Positions 60,914 to 64,000 of a DNA stretch of 64,000 nt are shown in pieces. The stretch's first letter is position 1; each line of letters opens with the position of its first letter. Under the pieces are notes generated by a model. The model saw only the letters and a program-made list of their open reading frames with translations. It had not been told where the DNA came from and searched no databases. The translations under genes and the position numbers were made by a program. This DNA comes from Polyangiaceae bacterium (GTDB lineage: Bacteria > Myxococcota_A > Polyangia > Polyangiales > Polyangiaceae), in NCBI GenBank assembly GCA_013361525.1, contig JABFXY010000158.1:1-64000 (forward strand). The letters run 5' to 3'.

Positions 60914-62197
60914 GTGAAAATCTTGGCTTTTGGCTCTTATCTGGTTGTTGCGATTGTGGCGTCGAGCGCATGCGGGGCCCGTACGGAGCTGACGGTGCGC
61001 GACGACGACGGAGCTGACGCAGGCGGTCGCGGCACCGGCGGTTCGACTTCGTCGCTCACCGGCGGAGGGGGCGAAGGCGGCGGCGCCACCGGACCATGTG
61101 CTGCACTCACCATCGACCCCGTGGTGGATCTCTATCCGAACGAGACTGTCGATATCGAGCTCGGAAGTCTCTCGGCCGGACAATCCAACAGCGTCCTCGG
61201 GACCGTTCGTCCGGACGGCGTATACCAAGAAGGTATCTCCGCAATTGGTGAGTGGCCGCCGGGGCGCACCGGTGCCGCGCTGCTCGAGGGAGGGCTGTTC
61301 GAGACATTGGCGACAACGTCGATCGCGAATGGTGACTTCGCCGCAATCTTCGGCGGCTCGCCTTCGTTTGGAACCGCTCAGACTTGGGGCGAATCGCCGC
61401 TCACGCCGGGGGCGCTCACCACGGGGACCCTGGCCGTCCTCGAAGACGATCCGTCGGCCGCGCTCTTCGCAACCGGCAATGGCCAAGGCGAGCTGCTCTT
61501 CGGATTGTTGCTGCACGGTTTCAATCGGCAATCCCTGCTCGTTCGCGCGGGCGGCGTTGGTCCCGACTTCTGGGTGGACCAAGCACAGCCGCTGGGCTGC
61601 ACGTCGGGTATCCCGTCGGCGGACGCCGTGTCGATTCCCGGTGGCTATGCGGTCGTCGCGTCGTCGGGTGGGTCCGTTCCGAACCCGTGTCTCATCGACG
61701 GTCCCGCAGGCGCACCGGGCACATTGTCCCTGGCCTTCGTCGATGACAACGGCACGACGGAGCGGCTTCGCTGGGACGCGACGGCTTCGATCCGAACCGT
61801 GCACGTCGCGCGGGCGAAAACCGGGCGGCTCTTCGCAGCCTACGGGCTCGAGATTCCGGGCTCGGCGATATGGTCGACGTCTGTCTCGCCTGAAATGGAT
61901 TCGTCCACGGAGCCCACGGAGATCTCCAGCCTCGCTGCGGATTCGTTCGCGCTTACGCCGCTCGGTGACGGGGTCGTGCTGTCGTGGGTCACATCGACGT
62001 CGACGTTCGAGGCTCGCTTCATCGACACCTCGGGGCAGGTGACCGCGACGCTCTCCGAGCCCCTGCGCTCAGCGCAACCGGCGGGGCGCACCCTCGGCGT
62101 CGCCGCCCCCGACGCCTCGAGCGCGCTGGTCGCGTGGACGCAGCTCACAGGGCAGCGACAAAGCGTGCTCGCGACCCGCGTTCGTTGCGTTCCGTGA
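60914..62197 (+). CDS. CGARTEL-type myxobacterial lipoprotein
   Basis: This is a 427-residue lipoprotein read from a GTG at 60914. The signal peptide ends ASSAC followed by GARTEL, a sequence seen repeatedly at the N-terminus of myxobacterial lipoproteins. A Gly/Ser-rich linker then leads to a beta-propeller-like domain (LSLAFVDDNGTTERLRWDAT; RLFAAYGLEIPGSAIWSTSV; ALVAWTQLTGQRQSVLATRV) with two Cys pairs. Function unknown, probably surface exposed. The start codon is uncertain because no good ribosome-binding site is visible. Confidence 0.75.
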   Translation: MKILAFGSYLVVAIVASSACGARTELTVRDDDGADAGGRGTGGSTSSLTGGGGEGGGATGPCAALTIDPVVDLYPNETVDIELGSLSAGQSNSVLGTVRPDGVYQEGISAIGEWPPGRTGAALLEGGLFETLATTSIANGDFAAIFGGSPSFGTAQTWGESPLTPGALTTGTLAVLEDDPSAALFATGNGQGELLFGLLLHGFNRQSLLVRAGGVGPDFWVDQAQPLGCTSGIPSADAVSIPGGYAVVASSGGSVPNPCLIDGPAGAPGTLSLAFVDDNGTTERLRWDATASIRTVHVARAKTGRLFAAYGLEIPGSAIWSTSVSPEMDSSTEPTEISSLAADSFALTPLGDGVVLSWVTSTSTFEARFIDTSGQVTATLSEPLRSAQPAGRTLGVAAPDASSALVAWTQLTGQRQSVLATRVRCVP

Positions 62198-62232
62198 TCG
62201 CCCATCTTGACAGCGCCCACGGCGACGAGATC

Positions 62233-62628
62233 ATGGCCGACATGGATCCGCAGAACGTCGCGATTTTGAAGTCGCTCGTCAGCGTCGCATGGGCAGACGG
62301 CAGCTATGGCCCGCAAGAGAAGGAAATGCTCGATGCCCTCCTCGTCGCGTTCGACGCGAGCGACGCGCAGGCCGGCGAGCTCCGCAAGTATGCCGAGACC
62401 AGGCGCGCGCTCGAAGACATCCCGATCGACGAGCTGTCGTCGGATGATCTACGCGTGCTGATTCAGCACGCGGTTCTGCTCACGTTCATCGACGGCACGC
62501 AGGATCCGAAAGAGAAGGAGTTCGTCGCGTCCATGGCGCGATACGTCGGTATCCCCGACCAAGAAGCAAACGCCCTCATCGGGCAAGCCGAAGAGCGCGC
62601 GAAGAAGAATCTGGGGCTCCTCAAGTAG
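62233..62628 (+). CDS. TerB-like (tellurite-resistance fold) protein
   Basis: This is a 131-residue cytosolic all-helical protein. It shows the two TerB-type acidic turns, AWADGSYGPQEKEMLDALL and FIDGTQDPKEKEFVASMAR, where the Asp/Glu cluster binds metal in the family. TerB-like domains often act in envelope-linked stress signalling; no ter operon is present here. The next gene starts 2 bp after its stop, so the two are almost certainly cotranscribed. Confidence 0.8.
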   Translation: MADMDPQNVAILKSLVSVAWADGSYGPQEKEMLDALLVAFDASDAQAGELRKYAETRRALEDIPIDELSSDDLRVLIQHAVLLTFIDGTQDPKEKEFVASMARYVGIPDQEANALIGQAEERAKKNLGLLK

Positions 62629-62630
62629 TC

Positions 62631-63239
62631 ATGGCCAAATCGAAGAGCGCGACGGACCCCCTCCTCAAAGAGCTCCGCGAGTTCGGGCTCGCCTATCCCG
62701 GCGCGCACACCAAGAGCCCGTGGCCCGGCCATTTGGATTTGGCCGTCAAAGACAAGACCTTCGCGTATCTCAGCGTCGAGGGGGAGCCTTTCGGCATCTC
62801 GTGCAAGCTCCCGCAATCGTGCTCGGCCGCGTTGATGCTGCCTTTCACATCGCCGACCGCGTACGGCCTGGGAAAAAGCGGCTGGGTATCGGCGAAGTTC
62901 GGCGGGGACGAAATGCCGCCGATCGAGATGCTCAAAGCGTGGATCGACGAGAGCTATCGAGCACAGGCACCGAAGAAGCTCGTCGCGCAATTGGGCGCGC
63001 CGCTCGGCGAGATGGAAGAAGTGCCGATGGGCTTCGGCGCGGCGAACGCGACGCCGAAGAAGGGCGCCGCGAAGAAGGCCGCGCCGAAGAAGGCGGCTGC
63101 TCCCAAGAAGCCCGCGGCAAAGAAGCCTGCGGCCAAGAAGGCCGCGCCGGCGAAGAAGGTCGCAGCGAAGAAGCCTGCTGCCAAAAAGCCCGCGGCGAAA
63201 AAGCCTGCGGCAAAGAAGCCCGCCGCGAAAAAGAAGTAG
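62631..63239 (+). CDS. YjbR/MmcQ-fold protein with histone-H1-like Lys/Ala tail
   Basis: This is a 202-residue protein. Residues ~8-130 match the MmcQ/YjbR (CyaY-like, double-wing) fold: LREFGLAYPGAHTKSPWPGH, LSVEGEPFGISCKL, YGLGKSGWVSAKFGGDEMPP, LKAWIDESYRAQAPKKL. The last ~60 residues are repeated AAKKP/APKKA units like eukaryotic H1 and bacterial H1-like tails. YjbR-family proteins are DNA-binding candidates, and the tail would bind DNA nonspecifically. It is linked to the TerB-like gene (2-bp gap) and followed by a terminator. The repetitive tail DNA (63060-63236) is prone to length variation. Confidence 0.85.
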   Translation: MAKSKSATDPLLKELREFGLAYPGAHTKSPWPGHLDLAVKDKTFAYLSVEGEPFGISCKLPQSCSAALMLPFTSPTAYGLGKSGWVSAKFGGDEMPPIEMLKAWIDESYRAQAPKKLVAQLGAPLGEMEEVPMGFGAANATPKKGAAKKAAPKKAAAPKKPAAKKPAAKKAAPAKKVAAKKPAAKKPAAKKPAAKKPAAKKK

Positions 63240-63258
63240 TCGGAGCAGGCGGGGTAAT

Positions 63259-63286
63259 GGCGCGAGGCGACGCTTCGCGCCCTTTT
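63259..63286 (+). terminator. Probable terminator after the YjbR-H1 gene
   Basis: GGCGCGA (63259-63265) pairs with TCGCGCC (63275-63281) and is followed by CTTTTG. The stem is good and the T tract short. It lies between two convergent genes. Confidence 0.55.
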
Positions 63287-63291
63287 GCCAT

Positions 63292-63990
63292 TTACGGAAC
63301 CGGTAGCGGTTTGATCGACTTGGTCTTTTCGCGGTAGGCCGCGGCGGACGCATTCCAAACGAAGGACTGCTCCAGGCCGACGACTTTGTCGGGCGCCGAC
63401 CAATCCTCCATTAGATTGTAGCGAAACACGACCCGCGCGAGGTCGGACGACACCTGGACGTCGACGGTCTCCTGCCCCGAGCCGCCGTGCGCTCCCACCT
63501 CGACGGCTTGCGCGAAGTGGCCGTCCGGCTCCACCCCGAGGATCGCAACGGAGATCATCGGGCAGGCGCCGCATTGGCCGGTTCCGAGGATGCTGGCCGA
63601 GCCTTCATATTGAATGCCCAGCTCCAGGCGCTTGTTGCGGTGGGCTTTGCCGACGATTCGGCCACCGCCGATGGGCGCGATATCGACGACGACGCCATTG
63701 CGGCTCGAGACGAGGACGTCCCCCGTCTGCCAACCGAAGCCTGGACCGGCGACGACCTGCTCGATCAGCGTCTCGCCGTCGGTGAGGACCGGGATCTTCG
63801 CAGCGAGGTCGACGACCACGTCGCTCGGGCTGGGGAGCTCGGGCTCCCATTGATACCCCATCCACTCATTGAGCAGGTAGTGAAGCGTGCTCGGCGCGTC
63901 CGGCTCGTAATAGACGATATGGTCGGTATTGATATCCAGGAGGTGACGAAGGAGCGTGCCCGGCTTCGCCATCGCCAGCGGGGTCGTCAT
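63292..63990 (-). CDS. Uncharacterised protein, possibly truncated by the window edge
   Basis: This is a 232-residue reading from the ATG at 63990. The frame stays open to the end of the window, so the true start may lie outside. Content is beta-rich (SDVVVDLAAKIPVLTDGETL; VLVSSRNGVVVDIAPIGGGR), with an isolated CGAC motif and aromatic segments (HYLLNEWMGYQWEPELP). No domain was recognised and no signal peptide is visible at this start. It is convergent with the YjbR-H1 gene. Confidence 0.6.
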   Translation of the reverse strand: MTTPLAMAKPGTLLRHLLDINTDHIVYYEPDAPSTLHYLLNEWMGYQWEPELPSPSDVVVDLAAKIPVLTDGETLIEQVVAGPGFGWQTGDVLVSSRNGVVVDIAPIGGGRIVGKAHRNKRLELGIQYEGSASILGTGQCGACPMISVAILGVEPDGHFAQAVEVGAHGGSGQETVDVQVSSDLARVVFRYNLMEDWSAPDKVVGLEQSFVWNASAAAYREKTKSIKPLPVP

Positions 63991-64000
63991 CTTCGCGTCG

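Noticed and set aside
1..64000. tRNA, rRNA, prophage or integrative-element boundaries
   Set aside because: No cloverleaf, rRNA or integrase gene was recognised on reading both strands. The only transposition-related gene seen is the Y1 transposase at 15893-16765.

Overview
The window is high-GC DNA from a myxobacterium, most likely of the Sorangiineae/Polyangiales type. The evidence is a MYXO-CTERM anchor, Myxococcus Cys-rich (DUF4215-type) repeats, many Gly/Ser-rich lipoproteins, three Hanks-type Ser/Thr kinases with C-terminal membrane anchors, and a DUF6184-like lipoprotein. No tRNA, rRNA or CRISPR array was recognised. The assignment rests on protein families only; no phylogenetic search was possible.

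The left third (1-18 kb) carries a dispersed str operon. rpsL-rpsG, fusA and tuf keep the usual order and strand (minus), but rpsG and fusA are about 9.4 kb apart and fusA and tuf about 5.4 kb apart. Each block has its own sigma70-like promoter with a 16-bp spacer and a GC-rich discriminator. The fusA and tuf leaders are paralogous. They share three conserved blocks that can form the same long-range helix, with a compensatory base-pair change. I regard this as the strongest candidate for an undescribed element here. Between the blocks lie a large kelch/Cys-rich MYXO-CTERM protein, a PH-like membrane protein, a DUF4142-like lipoprotein, a four-gene kinase operon, a delta-9-type desaturase, and a REP-associated (Y1) transposase next to palindromic REP-like hairpins.

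The middle (18-39 kb) holds an RHS polymorphic-toxin-like protein with a Cys/His-rich C-terminus, exonuclease III, an ABM-GFA fusion, a TetR regulator, and a tandemly duplicated two-gene cassette (S41-type peptidase plus lipoprotein, with overlapping stop/start codons). After these come uncharacterised membrane and lipoproteins, a GNAT acetyltransferase, a ferredoxin and an alpha/beta hydrolase.

At 39-45.4 kb is a fatty-acid operon: TetR, acyl-CoA dehydrogenase, MaoC hydratase, FabG4-like reductase and thiolase. Its gene set matches the mycobacterial fadE5-htdX-fabG4-fadA2 neighbourhood. A palindromic operator lies just upstream of the TetR start codon.

The right part (45.4-64 kb) encodes a Cys-rich lipoprotein, an L,D-transpeptidase-like lipoprotein, and a PHA-granule-region-type small protein. 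Next is a coupled three-gene kinase operon (zinc-ribbon membrane protein, kinase, beta-propeller). It is followed by a Tat-type intradiol-dioxygenase-like lipoprotein, a second kinase with the same ectodomain, a TerB-like protein and a YjbR-fold protein with a histone-H1-like Lys/Ala tail.
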